A DNA stretch of 64,000 bases from Mastigias papua (taxonomy: Eukaryota > Cnidaria > Scyphozoa > Rhizostomeae > Mastigiidae). Made by a program: the position numbers and the translations under genes. The stretch is from positions 7,988,028-8,052,027 of the forward strand of contig OZ025278.1 in assembly GCA_964019165.1 (NCBI GenBank), read 5' to 3'. The notes beneath the pieces were generated by a model. The model was not told where the DNA came from. It was given only the letters and a program-made list of their open reading frames with translations, and ran no database searches. The number at the start of each line of letters is the position of its first letter. Within the stretch, counting starts at the first letter, position 1. Below, one piece after another: positions 1 through 15,120 of this stretch.

Positions 1-644
1 TGTAAATTCAACGACTAAGGCTAATATGAGTAGGAAACATTGGCTAAACTACTGGCATCGGTGCAAGCATAGATGTAAAAGACGTTTAATGCATGAGATT
101 GATGCACTTGCACTCAATTTCAATCATACAGCAATATATGCGCACATTGTGATTGCTTGTGATGGGCCTAAAATACGTATGTGTGCAAAGTCTGACAATA
201 CAGCAATGACCACTGATCTGATGGTTATATGATATTATAAATGCTAGATTCACTGTACAAATATGCTTAGATTATGTTTTGGAGCTATGACACACGTACT
301 TATAGTGATTGTAGACCTTGCATAGTATTGTCAGTTTTGCCACATGTAAAGCACTTTAAAGCTGTATATAGTGAAAAAACACAGAACTAGGCTAATATGA
401 GTAGGAAACATTGGCTAAACTACTGGCATCGGTGCAAGCATAGATGTAAAAGACGTTTAATGCATGAGATTGATGCACTTGCACTCAATTTCAATCATAC
501 AGCAGTATATGCACACATTATGATTGCTTGTGATGGGCCTAAAATACGTATGTGTTTAAAGTCTGACAATACAGCAATGACCACTGATCTAATGGTTATA
601 TGATATTATAAATGCTAGATTCACTGTACAAATATGCTTAGATT

Positions 645-1386
645 ATGTTTTGGAGCTATGACACACGTACTTATAGTGATTGTAGACCTTGCATAGTATT
701 GTCAGTTTTGCCACATGTAAAGCACTTTAAAGCTGTATATAGTGAAAAAACACAGAACTAGGCTAATATGAGTAGGAAACATTGGCTAAACTACTGGCAT
801 CGGTGCAAGCATAGATGTAAAAGACGTTTAATGCATGATATTGATGCACTTGCACTCAATTTCAATCATACAGCAGTATATGCACACATTATGATTGCTT
901 GTGATGGGCCTAAAATACGTATGTGTTTAAAGTCTGACAATACAGCAATGACCACTGATCTAATGGTTATATGATATTATAAATGCTAGATTCACTGTAC
1001 AAATATGCTTAGATTATGTTTTGGAGCTATGACACACGTACTTATAGTGATTGTAGACCTTGCATAGTATTGTCAGTTTTGCCACATGTAAAGCACTTTA
1101 CAGCTGTATATAGTGTAAAATCAAAGACTAAGGCTAATATGAGTAGGAAACACTGGCTACACTACTGGCATCGGTGCAAGCATAGATGTAAAAGACGTTT
1201 AATGCATGAGATTGACGCACTTGCACTCAATTTCAATCATACAGCAGTGTATGCACACATTGTGATTGCTTGTGATGGGCCTAAAATACGTATGTGTGCA
1301 AAGTCTGATAATACAGCAATGACCACTGATCTGATGGTTATATGATATTATAAATGCTAGAATAACTGTACAAATATGCTTAGATT
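645..1386 (+). repeat. Satellite X-Y dimer, first copy
   Basis: Monomer X (645-1015) has the gaaaaaacacagaactagg variant, which puts a TAG into the long ORF. Monomer Y (1016-1386) has cactggctacac and an intact ORF. The same pair recurs at 4726-5466, 7696-8437, 8809-9550 and 17721-18462, usually with TTGAGTAGG in X. It is thus a mobile two-monomer module of the array. Confidence 0.75.
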
Positions 1387-2499
1387 ATGTTTTGGAGCTA
1401 TGACACACGTACTTATAGTGATTGTAGACCTTGCATAGTATTGTCAGTTTTGCCACATGTAAAGCACTTTAAAGCTGTATATAGTGTAAACTCAAAGACT
1501 AAGGCTAATATGAGTAGGAAAAATTGGCTAAACTACTGGCATCGATGCAAGCATAGATGTAAAGGACGGTTAATACATCAGGTTGATGCACTTGCACTCA
1601 ATTTCAATCATACAGCAGTATATGCACACATTGTGATTGCCTGTGATGGGCCTAAAATACGTATGTGTGCAAAGTCTGACAATACAGCAATGACCACTGA
1701 TCTGATGGTTATATGATATTATAAATGCTAGATTCACTGTACAAATATGCTTAGATTATGTTTTGGAGCTATGACACACGTACTTATAGTGATTGTAGAC
1801 CTTGCATAGTATTGTCAGTTTTGCCACATGTAAAGCACTTTAAAGCTGTATATAGTGTAAAATCAAAGACTAATGCTAATATGAGTAGGAAACATTGGCT
1901 AAACTACTGGCATCGGTGCAAGCATAGATGTAAAAGACGTTTAATGCATGAGATTGACGCACTTGCACTCAATTTCAATCATACAGCAGTGTATGCACAC
2001 ATTGTGATTGCTTGTGATGGGCCTAAAATACGTATGTGTGCAAAGTCTGATAATACAGCAATGACCACTGATCTGATGGTTATATGATATTATAAATGCT
2101 AGATTTACTGTACAAATATGCTTAGATTATGTTTTGGAGCTATGACACACGTACTTATAGTGATTGTAGACCTTGCATAGTATTGTCAGTTTTGCCACAT
2201 GTAAAGCACTTTAAAGCTGTATATAGTGTAAAATCAAAGACTAATGCTAATATGAGTAGGAAACATTGGCTAAACTACTGGCATCGGTGCAAGCATAGAT
2301 GTAAAAGACGTTTAATGCATGAGATTGACGCACTTGCACTCAATTTCAATCATACAGCAATATATGCACATATTGTGATTGCTTGTGATGGGCCTAACAT
2401 ACGTATGTATGCAATATCTGACAATACAGCAATGACCACTAATCTTATGGTCATATGATATTATAAATGCTAGAATAACTGTACAAATATGCTTAGATT

Positions 2500-4725
2500 A
2501 TGTTTTGGAGCTATGACACACGTACTTATAGTGATTGTAGACCTTGCATAGTATTGTCAGTTTTGCCACATGTAAAGCACTTTAAAGCTGTATATAGTGT
2601 AAGATCAAAGACTAGGCTAATATGAGTAGGAAAGATTGGCTAAACTACTGGCATCGGTGCAAGCATAGATGTAAGAAAGGTTTAATGCATGAGATTGACG
2701 CACTTGCACTCAATTTCAATCATACAGCAGTATATGCACACATTGTGATTGCTTGTGATGGGCCTAAAATACGTATGTGTGCAAAGTCTGACAATACAGC
2801 AATGACCACTGATCTGATGGTTATATGATATTATAAATGCTAGATTTACTGTACAAATATGCTTAGATTATGTTTTGGAGCTATGACACACGTACTTATA
2901 GTGATTGTAGACCTTGCATAGTATTGTCAGTTTTGCCACATGTAAAGCACTTTACAGCTGTATATAGTGTAAAATCAAAGACTAAGGCTAATATGAGTAG
3001 GAAACATTGGCTAAACTACTGGCATCGGTGCAAGCATAGATGTAAAAGACGGTTAATACATCAGGTTGATGCACTTGCACTCAATTTCTAATCATACAGC
3101 AGTATATGCACACATTGTGATTGCTTGTGATGGGCCTAAAATACGTATGTGTGCAAAGTCTGACAATACAGCAATGACCACTGATCTGATGGTTATATGA
3201 TATTATAAATGCTAGATTCACTGTACAAATATGCTTAGATTATGTTTTGGAGCTATGACACACGTACTTATAGTGATTGTAGACCTTGCATAGTATTGTC
3301 AGTTTTGCCACATGTAAAGCACTTTACAGCTGTATATAGTGTAAAATCAAAGACTAAGGCTAATATGAGTAGGAAACATTGGCTAAACTACTGGCATCGG
3401 TGCAAGCATAGATGTAAAAGACGTTTAATGCATGAGATTGATGCACTTGCACTCAATTTCAATCATACAGCAGTATATGCGCACATTGTGATTGCTTGTG
3501 ATGGGCCTAAAATACGTATGTGTGCAAAGTCTGACAATACAGCAATGACCACTGATCTGATGGTTATATGATATTATAAATGCTAGATTCACTGTACAAA
3601 TATGCTTAGATTATGTTTTGGAGCTATGACACACGTACTTATAGTGATTGTAGACCTTGCATAGTATTGTCAGTTTTGCCACATGTAAAGCACTTTAAAG
3701 CTGTATATAGTGTAAGATCAAAGACTAGGCTAATATGAGTAGGAAAGATTGGCTAAACTACTGGCATCGGTGCAAGCATAGATGTAAGAAAGGTTTAATG
3801 CATGAGATTGACGCACTTGCACTCAATTTCAATCATACAGCAGTATATGCACACATTGTGATTGCTTGTGATGGGCCTAAAATACGTATGTGTGCAAAGT
3901 CTGACAATACAGCAATGACCACTGATCTGATGGTTATATGATATTATAAATGCTAGATTTACTGTACAAATATGCTTAGATTATGTTTTGGAGCTATGAC
4001 ACACGTACTTATAGTGATTGTAGACCTTGCATAGTATTGTCAGTTTTGCCACATGTAAAGCACTTTACAGCTGTATATAGTGTAAAATCAAAGACTAAGG
4101 CTAATATGAGTAGGAAACATTGGCTAAACTACTGGCATCGGTGCAAGCATAGATGTAAAAGACGGTTAATACATCAGGTTGATGCACTTGCACTCAATTT
4201 CTAATCATACAGCAGTATATGCACACATTGTGATTGCTTGTGATGGGCCTAAAATACGTATGTGTGCAAAGTCTGACAATACAGCAATGACCACTGATCT
4301 GATGGTTATATGATATTATAAATGCTAGATTCACTGTACAAATATGCTTAGATTATGTTTTGGAGCTATGACACACGTACTTATAGTGATTGTAGACCTT
4401 GCATAGTATTGTCAGTTTTGCCACATGTAAAGCACTTTACAGCTGTATATAGTGTAAAATCAAAGACTAAGGCTAATATGAGTAGGAAACATTGGCTAAA
4501 CTACTGGCATCGGTGCAAGCATAGATGTAAAAGACGTTTAATGCATGAGATTGATGCACTTGCACTCAATTTCAATCATACAGCAGTATATGCGCACATT
4601 GTGATTGCTTGTGATGGGCCTAAAATACGTATGTGTGCAAAGTCTGACAATACAGCAATGACCACTGATCTGATGGTTATATGATATTATAAATGCTAGA
4701 TTCACTGTACAAATATGCTTAGATT
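2500..4725 (+). repeat. Trimer HOR, two copies (1113 bp each)
   Basis: 2500-3612 and 3613-4725 are the same three monomers in order: one with gtaagatcaaagactagg and gtaagaaaggttt (370 bp), one with gacggttaatacatcagg and the +1 aatttctaatcat (372 bp), and one with atgcgcacattg (371 bp). By eye the copies are nearly identical, showing a recent duplication of a whole 3-mer. Confidence 0.85.
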
Positions 4726-5838
4726 ATGTTTTGGAGCTATGACACACGTACTTATAGTGATTGTAGACCTTGCATAGTATTGTCAGTTTTGCCACATGTA
4801 AAGCACTTTAAAGCTGTATATAGTGAAAAACACAGAACTAGGCTAATTTGAGTAGGAAACATTGGCTAAACTACTGGCATCGGTGCAAGCATAGATGTAA
4901 AAGACGTTTAATGCATGAGATTGATGCACTTGCACTCAATTTCAATCATACAGCAGTATATGCACACATTATGATTGCTTGTGATGGGCCTAAAATACGT
5001 ATGTGTGCAAAGTCTGACAATACAGCAATGACCACTGATCTAATGGTTATATGATATTATAAATGCTAGATTCACTGTACAAATATGCTTAGATTATGTT
5101 TTGGAGCTATGACACACGTACTTATAGTGATTGTAGACCTTGCATAGTATTGTCAGTTTTGCCACATGTAAAGCACTTTACAGCTGTATATAGTGTAAAA
5201 TCAAAGACTAAGGCTAATATGAGTAGGAAACACTGGCTACACTACTGGCATCGGTGCAAGCATAGATGTAAAAGACGTTTAATGCATGAGATTGACGCAC
5301 TTGCACTCAATTTCAATCATACAGCAGTGTATGCACACATTGTGATTGCTTGTGATGGGCCTAAAATACGTATGTGTGCAAAGTCTGATAATACAGCAAT
5401 GACCACTGATCTGATGGTTATATGATATTATAAATGCTAGAATAACTGTACAAATATGCTTAGATTATGTTTTGGAGCTATGACACACGTACTTATAGTG
5501 ATTGTAGACCTTGCATAGTATTGTCAGTTTTGCCACATGTAAAGCACTTTACAGCTGTATATAGTGTAAAATCAAAGACTAAGGCTAATATGAGTAGGAA
5601 ACATTGGCTAAACTACTGGCATCGGTGCAAGCATAGATGTAAAAGACGGTTAATACATCAGGTTGATGCACTTGCACTCAATTTCTAATCATACAGCAGT
5701 ATATGCACACATTGTGATTGCTTGTGATGGGCCTAAAATACGTATGTGTGCAAAGTCTGACAATACAGCAATGACCACTGATCTGATGGTTATATGATAT
5801 TATAAATGCTAGATTCACTGTACAAATATGCTTAGATT

Positions 5839-7324
5839 ATGTTTTGGAGCTATGACACACGTACCTATAGTGATTGTAGACCTTGCATAGTATTGTCAGT
5901 ATTGCCACATGTAAAGCACTTTAAAGCTGTATGTAGTGTAAATTCAACGACTAAGGCTAATATGAGTAGGAAACATTGGCTAAACTACTGGCATCGGTGC
6001 AAGCATAGATGTAAAAGACGTTTAATGCATGAGATTGATGCACTTGCACTCAATTTCAATCATACAGCAGTATATGCGCACATTGTGATTGCTTGTGATG
6101 GGCCTAAAATACGTATGTGTGCAATGTCTGACAATACAGCAATGACCACTGATCTGATGGTTATATGATATTATAAATGCTAGAATAACTGTACAAATAT
6201 GCTTAGATTATGTTTTGGAGCTATGACACACGTACTTATAGTGATTGTAGACCTTGCATAGTATTGTCAGTTTTGCCATATGTAAAGCACTTTACAGCTG
6301 TATATAGTGTAAAATCAAAGACTAAGGCTAATATGAGTAGGAAACATTGGCTAAACTACTGGCATCGGTGCAAGCATAGATGTAAAAGACGGTTAATACA
6401 TCAGGTTGATGCACTTGCACTCAATTTCTAGTCATACAGCAGTATATGCACACATTGTGATTGCTTGTGATGGGCTTAAAATACGTATGTGTGCAAAGTC
6501 TGACAATACAGCAATGACCACTGATCTGATGGTTATATGATATTATAAATGCTAGATTCACTGTACAAATATGCTTAGATTATGTTTTGGAGCTATGACA
6601 CACGTACCTATAGTGATTGTAGACCTTGCATAGTATTGTCAGTATTGCCACATGTAAAGCACTTTAAAGCTGTATGTAGTGTAAATTCAACGACTAAGGC
6701 TAATATGAGTAGGAAACATTGGCTAAACTACTGGCATCGGTGCAAGCATAGATGTAAAAGACGTTTAATGCATGAGATTGATGCACTTGCACTCAATTTC
6801 AATCATACAGCAGTATATGCGCACATTGTGATTGCTTGTGATGGGCCTAAAATACGTATGTGTGCAATGTCTGACAATACAGCAATGACCACTGATCTGA
6901 TGGTTATATGATATTATAAATGCTAGAATAACTGTACAAATATGCTTAGATTATGTTTTGGAGCTATGACACACGTACTTATAGTGATTGTAGACCTTGC
7001 ATAGTATTGTCAGTTTTGCCATATGTAAAGCACTTTACAGCTGTATATAGTGTATAATCAAAGACTAAGGCTAATATGAGTAGGAAACATTGGCTAAACT
7101 ACTGGCATCGGTGCAAGCATAGATGTAAAAGACGGTTAATACATCAGGTTGATGCACTTGCACTCAATTTCTAATCATACAGCAGTATATGCACACATTG
7201 TGATTGCTTGTGATGGGCTTAAAATACGTATGTGTGCAAAGTCTGACAATACAGCAATGACCACTGATCTGATGGTTATATGATATTATAAATGCTAGAA
7301 TAACTGTACAAATATGCTTAGATT
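5839..7324 (+). repeat. Dimer HOR, two copies (743 bp each)
   Basis: 5839-6581 and 6582-7324 share a first monomer with gtacctatag, gtatgtagtgtaaattcaac and gcaatgtctgac, and a second with gccatatg and gggcttaaaa. They differ at a few positions, for example tttctagtc versus tttctaatc and gtaaaatc versus gtataatc. A third start of the first monomer type follows at 7325 without its partner. Confidence 0.8.
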
Positions 7325-7695
7325 ATGTTTTGGAGCTATGACACACGTACTTATAGTGATTGTAGACCTTGCATAGTATTGTCAGTATTGCCACATGTAA
7401 AGCAGTTTAAAGCTGTATGTAGTGTAAATTCAACGACTAAGGCTAATATGAGTAGGAAACATTGGCTAAACTACTGGCATCGGTGCAAGCATAGATGTAA
7501 AAGACGTTTAATGCATGAGATTGATGCACTTGCACTCAATTTCAATCATACAGCAGTATATGCGCACATTGTGATTGCTTGTGATGGGCCTAAAATACGT
7601 ATGTGTGCAAAGTCTGACAATACAGCAATGACCACTGATCTGATGGTTATATGATATTATAAATGCTAGATTCACTGTACAAATATGCTTAGATT

Positions 7696-9550
7696 ATGTT
7701 TTGGAGCTATGACACACGTACTTATAGTGATTGTAGACCTTGCATAGTATTGTCAGTTTTGCCACATGTAAAGCACTTTAAAGCTGTATATAGTGAAAAA
7801 ACACAGAACTAGGCTAATTTGAGTAGGAAACATTGGCTAAACTACTGGTATCGGTGCAAGCATAGATGTAAAAGACGTTTAATGCATGAGATTGATGCAC
7901 TTGCACTCAATTTCAATCATACAGCAGTATATGCACACATTATGATTGCTTGTGATGGGCCTAAAATACGTATGTGTGCAAAGTCTGACAATACAGCAAT
8001 GACCACTGATCTAATGGTTATATGATATTATAAATGCTAGATTCACTGTACAAATATGCTTAGATTATGTTTTGGAGCTATGAAACACGTACTTATAGTG
8101 ATTGTAGACCTTGCATAGTATTGTCAGTTTTGCCACATGTAAAGCACTTTACAGCTGTATATAGTGTAAAATCAAAGACTAAGGCTAATATGAGTAGGAA
8201 ACACTGGCTACACTACTGGCATCGGTGCAAGCATAGATGTAAAAGACGTTTAATGCATGAGATTGACGCACTTGCACTCAATTTCAATCATACAGCAGTG
8301 TATGCACACATTGTGATTGCTTGTGATGGGCCTAAAATACGTATGTGTGCAAAGTCTGATAATACAGCAATGACCACTGATCTGATGGTTATATGATATT
8401 ATAAATGCTAGAATAACTGTACAAATATGCTTAGATTATGTTTTGGAGCTATGACACACGTACTTATAGTGATTGTAGACCTTGCATAGTATTGTCAGTT
8501 TTGCCACATGTAAAGCACTTTAAAGCTGTATATAGTGTAAAATCAACGACTAAGGCTAATATGAGTAGGAACCATTGGCTACACTACTGGCATCGGTGCA
8601 AGCATAGATGTAAAAGACGTTTAATGCATGAGATTGATGCACTTGCACTCAATTTCAATCATACAGCAGTATATGCGCACATTGTGATTGCTTGTGATGG
8701 GCCTAAAATACGTATGTGTGCAAAGTCTGACAATACAGCAATGACCACTGATCTGATGGTTATATGATATTATAAATGCTAGATTCACTGTACAAATATG
8801 CTTAGATTATGTTTTGGAGCTATGACACACGTACTTATAGTGATTGTAGACCTTGCATAGTATTGTCAGTTTTGCCACATGTAAAGCACTTTAAAGCTGT
8901 ATATAGTGAAAAAACACAGAACTAGGCTAATTTGAGTAGGAAACATTGGCTAAACTACTGGCATCGGTGCAAGCATAGATGTAAAAGACGTTTAATGCAT
9001 GAGATTGATGCACTTGCACTCAATTTCAATCATACAGCAGTATATGCACACATTATGATTGCTTGTGATGGGCCTAAAATACGTATGTGTGCAAAGTCTG
9101 ACAATACAGCAATGACCACTGATCTAATGGTTATATGATATTATAAATGCTAGATTCACTGTACAAATATGCTTAGATTATGTTTTGGAGCTATGACACA
9201 CGTACTTATAGTGATTGTAGACCTTGCATAGTATTGTCAGTTTTGCCACATGTAAAGCACTTTACAGCTGTATATAGTGTAAAATCAAAGACTAAGGCTA
9301 ATATGAGTAGGAAACACTGGCTACACTACTGGCATCGGTGCAAGCATAGATGTAAAAGACGTTTAATGCATGAGATTGACGCACTTGCACTCAATTTCAA
9401 TCATACAGCAGTGTATGCACACATTGTGATTGCTTGTGATGGGCCTAAAATACGTATGTGTGCAAAGTCTGATAATACAGCAATGACCACTGATCTGATG
9501 GTTATATGATATTATAAATGCTAGAATAACTGTACAAATATGCTTAGATT
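7696..9550 (+). repeat. X-Y dimers flanking a Z monomer
   Basis: X (7696), Y (8067), a monomer with ggaaccattggctacac (8438), then X (8809) and Y (9180) again. The X-Y pairs lie 1113 bp apart and are almost the same by eye. The 8438-type monomer reappears, modified, as the second unit of the adjacent 7/8-mer HOR (9923, 12522, 15493), so the two repeat families share ancestry. Confidence 0.75.
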
Positions 9551-12149
9551 ATGTTTTGGAGCTATGACACACGTACTTATAGTGATTGTAGACCTTGCAT
9601 AGTATTGTCAGTTTTGCCACATGTAAAGCACTTTAAAGCTGTATATAGTGTAAAATCAAAGACTAATGCTAATATGAGTAGGAAACATTGGCTAAACTAC
9701 TGGCATCGGTGCAAGCATAGATGTAAAAGACATTTTTTTGCATGAGATTGACGCACTTGCACTCAATTTCAATCATACAGCAATATATGCACATATTGTG
9801 ATTGCTTGTGATGGGCCTAACATACGTATGTATGCAATATCTGACAATACAGCAATGACCACTAATCTTATGGTCATATGATATTATAAATGCTAGAATA
9901 ACTGTACAAATATGCTTAGATTATGTTTTGGAGCTATGACACACGTACTTATAGTGATTGTAGACCTTGCATAGTATTGTCAGTTTTGCCACATGTAAAG
10001 CACTTTAAAGCTGTATATAGTGTAAAATCAAAGACTAATGCTAATATGAGTAGGAACCATTGGCTACACTACTGGCATCGGTGCAAGCATAGATGTAAAA
10101 GACGTTTAATGCATGAGATTGATGCACTTGCACTCAAGTTCAATCATACAGCAGTATATGCACACATTGTGATTGCTTGTGATGGGCATAAAATACGTAT
10201 GTGTGCAAAGTCTGACAATACAGCAATGACCACTGATCTGATGGTTATATGATATTATAAATGCTAGATTTACTGTACAAATATGCTTAGATTATGTTTT
10301 GGAGCTATGACACACGTACTTATAGTGATTGTAGACCTTGCATAGTATTGTCAGTTTTGCCACATGTAAAGCACTTTACAGCTGTATATAGTGTAAAATC
10401 AAAGACTAAGGCTAATATGAGTAGGAAACATTGGCTAAACTACTGGCATCGGTGCAAGCATAGATGTAAAAGACGGTTGATACATCAGGTTGATGCACTT
10501 GCACTCAATTTCTAATCATACAGCAGTATATGCACACATTGTGATTGCTTGTGATGGGCCTAAAATACGTATGTGTGCAAAGTCTGACAATACAGCAATG
10601 ACCACTGATCTGATGGTTATATGATATTATAAATGCTAGATTCACTGTACAAATATGCTTAGATTATGTTTTGGAGCTATGACACACGTACTTATAGTGA
10701 TTGTAGACCTTGCATAGTATTGTCAGTATTGCCATATGTAAAGCACTTTAAAGCTGTATGTAGTGTAAATTCAACGACTAAGGCTAATATGAGTAGGAAA
10801 CATTGGCTAAACTACTGGCATCGGTGCAAGCATAGATGTAAAAGACGTTTAATGCATGAGATTGATGCACTTGCACTCAATTTCAATCATACAGCAGTAT
10901 ATGCGCACATTGTGATTGCTTGTGATGGGCCTAAAATACGTATGTGTGCAAAGTCTGACAATACAGCAATGACCACTGATCTGATGGTTATATGATATTA
11001 TAAATGCTAGATTCACTGTACAAATATGCTTAGATTATGTTTTGGAGCTATGACACACGTACTTATAGTGATTGTAGACCTTGCATAGTATTGTCAGTTT
11101 CGCCACATGTAAAGCACCTTAAAGCTGTATATAGTGAAAAAACACAGAACTAGGCTAATTTGAGTAGGAAACATTGGCTAAACTACTGGCATCGGTGCAA
11201 GCATAGATGTAAAAGACGTTTAATGCATGAGATTGATGCACTTGCACTCAATTTCAATCATACAGCAGTATATGCACACATTATGATTGCTTGTGATGGG
11301 CCTAAAATACGTATGTGTGCAAAGTCTGACAATACAGCAATGACCACTGATCTAATGGTTATATGATATTATAAATGCTAGATTCACTGTACAAATATGC
11401 TTAGATTATGTTTTGGAGCTATGACACACGTACTTATAGTGATTGTAGACCTTGCATAGTATTGTCAGTATTGCCACATGTAAAGCACTTTAAAGCTGTA
11501 TGTAGTGTAAATTCAACGACTAAGGCTAATATGAGTAGGAAACATTGGCTAAACTACTGGCATCGGTGCAAGCATAGATGTAAAAGACGTTTAATGCATG
11601 AGATTGATGCACTTGCACTCAATTTCAATCATACAGCAGTATATGCGCACATTGTGATTGCTTGTGATGGGCCTAAAATACGTATGTGTGCAAAGTCTGA
11701 CAATACAGCAATGACCACTGATCTGATGGTTATATGATATTATAAATGCTAGATTCACTGTACAAATATGCTTAGATTATGTTTTGGAGCTATGACACAC
11801 GTACTTATAGTGATTGTAGACCTTGCATAGTATTGTCAGTTTTGCCACATGTAAAGCACCTTAAAGCTGTATATAGTGAAAAAACACAGAACTAGGCTAA
11901 TTTGAGTAGGAAACACTGGCTAAACTACTGGCATCGGTGCAAGCATAGATGTAAAAGACGTTTAATGCATGAGATTGATGCACTTGCACTCAATTTCAAT
12001 CATACAGCAGTATATGCACACATTATGATTGCTTGTGATGGGCCTAAAATACGTATGTGTGCAAAGTCTGACAATACAGCAATGACCACTGATCTGATGG
12101 TTATATGATATTATAAATGCTAGAATAACTGTACAAATATGCTTAGATT
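9551..12149 (+). repeat. 7-mer HOR copy 1 (2599 bp)
   Basis: Starts with the diagnostic monomer whose cassette reads gacatttttttgcatgag (a T7 tract, +1 base, ORF shifted to a short HFFA end). It is followed by monomers starting at 9923, 10294, 10666, 11037, 11408 and 11779. The second monomer carries gcactcaagttc and gggcataaaa. It matches the two later 8-mers except that it lacks one monomer (the 12893 type). Confidence 0.85.
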
Positions 12150-15120
12150 ATGTTTTGGAGCTATGACACACGTACTTATAGTGATTGTAGACCTTGCATA
12201 GTATTGTCAGTTTTGCCACATGTAAAGCACTTTAAAGCTGTATATAGTGTAAAATCAAAGACTAATGCTAATATGAGTAGGAAACATTGGCTAAACTACT
12301 GGCATCGGTGCAAGCATAGATGTAAAAGACATTTTTTTGCATGAGATTGACGCACTTGCACTCAATTTCAATCATACAGCAATATATGCACATATTGTGA
12401 TTGCTTGTGATGGGCCTAACATACGTATGTATGCAATATCTGACAATACAGCAATGACCACTAATCTTATGGTCATATGATATTATAAATGCTAGAATAA
12501 CTGTACAAATATGCTTAGATTATGTTTTGGAGCTATGACACACGTACTTATAGTGATTGTAGACCTTGCATAGTATTGTCAGTTTTGCCACATGTAAAGC
12601 ACTTTAAAGCTGTATATAGTGTAAAATCAAAGACTAATGCTAATATGAGTAGGAACCATTGGCTACACTACTGGCATCGGTGCAAGCATAGATGTAAAAG
12701 ACGTTTAATGCATGAGATTGATGCACTTGCACTCAAGTTCAATCATACAGCAGTATATGCACACATTGTGATTGCTTGTGATGGGCATAAAATACGTATG
12801 TGTGCAAAGTCTGACAATACAGCAATGACCACTGATCTGATGGTTATATGATATTATAAATGCTAGATTTACTGTACAAATATGCTTAGATTATGTTTTG
12901 GAGCTATGACACACGTACTTATAGTGATTGTAGACCTTGCATAGTATTGTCAGTTTTGCCACATGTAAAGCACTTTACAGCTGTATATAGTGTAAAAGCA
13001 AAGACTAAGGCTAATATGAGTAGGAAACATTGGCTAAACTACTGGCATCGGTGCAAGCATAGATGTAAAAGACGGTTAATACATCAGGTTGATGCACTTG
13101 CACTCAATTTCCAATCATACAGCAGTATATGCACACATTGTGATTGCTTGTGATGGGCCTAAAATACGTATGTGTGCAAAGTCTGACAATACAGCAATGA
13201 CCACTGATCTGATGGTTATATGATATTATAAATGCTAGAATAACTGTACAAATATGCTTAGATTATGTTTTGGAGCTATGACACACGTACTTATAGTGAT
13301 TGTAGACCTTGCATAGTATTGTCAGTTTTGCCACATGTAAAGCACTTTACAGCTGTATATAGTGTAAAATCAAAGACTAAGGCTAATATGAGTAGGAAAC
13401 ATTGGCTAAACTACTGGCATCGGTGCAAGCATAGATGTAAAAGACGGTTGATACATCAGGTTGATGCACTTGCACTCAATTTCTAATCATACAGCAGTAT
13501 ATGCACACATTGTGATTGCTTGTGATGGGCCTAAAATACGTATGTGTGCAAAGTCTGACAATACAGCAATGACCACTGATCTGATGGTTATATGATATTA
13601 TAAATGCTAGATTCACTGTACAAATATGCTTAGATTATGTTTTGGAGCTATGACACACGTACTTATAGTGATTGTAGACCTTGCATAGTATTGTCAGTAT
13701 TGCCACATGTAAAGCACTTTAAAGCTGTATGTAGTGTAAATTCAACGACTAAGGCTAATATGAGTAGGAAACATTGGCTAAACTACTGGCATCGGTGCAA
13801 GCATAGATGTAAAAGACGTTTAATGCATGAGATTGATGCACTTGCACTCAATTTCAATCATACAGCAGTATATGCGCACATTGTGATTGCTTGTGATGGG
13901 CCTAAAATACGTATGTGTGCAAAGTCTGACAATACAGCAATGACCACTGATCTGATGGTTATATGATATTATAAATGCTAGATTCACTGTACAAATATGC
14001 TTAGATTATGTTTTGGAGCTATGACACACGTACTTATAGTGATTGTAGACCTTGCATAGTATTGTCAGTTTCGCCACATGTAAAGCACCTTAAAGCTGTA
14101 TATAGTGAAAAAACACAGAACTAGGCTAATTTGAGTAGGAAACATTGGCTAAACTACTGGCATCGGTGCAAGCATAGATGTAAAAGACGTTTAATGCATG
14201 AGATTGATGCACTTGCACTCAATTTCAATCATACAGCAGTATATGCACACATTATGATTGCTTGTGATGGGCCTAAAATACGTATGTGTGCAAAGTCTGA
14301 CAATACAGCAATGACCACTGATCTAATGGTTATATGATATTATAAATGCTAGATTCACTGTACAAATATGCTTAGATTATGTTTTGGAGCTATGACACAC
14401 GTACTTATAGTGATTGTAGACCTTGCATAGTATTGTCAGTATTGCCACATGTAAAGCACTTTAAAGCTGTATGTAGTGTAAATTCAACGACTAAGGCTAA
14501 TATGAGTAGGAAACATTGGCTAAACTACTGGCATCGGTGCAAGCATAGATGTAAAAGACGTTTAATGCATGAGATTGATGCACTTGCACTCAATTTCAAT
14601 CATACAGCAGTATATGCGCACATTGTGATTGCTTGTGATGGGCCTAAAATACGTATGTGTGCAAAGTCTGACAATACAGCAATGACCACTGATCTGATGG
14701 TTATATGATATTATAAATGCTAGATTCACTGTACAAATATGCTTAGATTATGTTTTGGAGCTATGACACACGTACTTATAGTGATTGTAGACCTTGCATA
14801 GTATTGTCAGTTTTGCCACATGTAAAGCACCTTAAAGCTGTATATAGTGAAAAAACACAGAACTAGGCTAATTTGAGTAGGAAACACTGGCTAAACTACT
14901 GGCATCGGTGCAAGCATAGATGTAAAAGACGTTTAATGCATGAGATTGATGCACTTGCACTCAATTTCAATCATACAGCAGTATATGCACACATTATGAT
15001 TGCTTGTGATGGGCCTAAAATACGTATGTGTGCAAAGTCTGACAATACAGCAATGACCACTGATCTGATGGTTATATGATATTATAAATGCTAGAATAAC
15101 TGTACAAATATGCTTAGATT
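12150..15120 (+). repeat. 8-mer HOR copy 2 (2971 bp)
   Basis: Monomers start at 12150, 12522, 12893, 13265, 13637, 14008, 14379 and 14750. The 12893 monomer, with gtaaaagcaaag and aatttccaatcat, is the one absent from copy 1. All other diagnostic variants occur in the same order as copy 1, so the two differ by exactly one monomer, as unequal exchange would produce. Confidence 0.88.
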
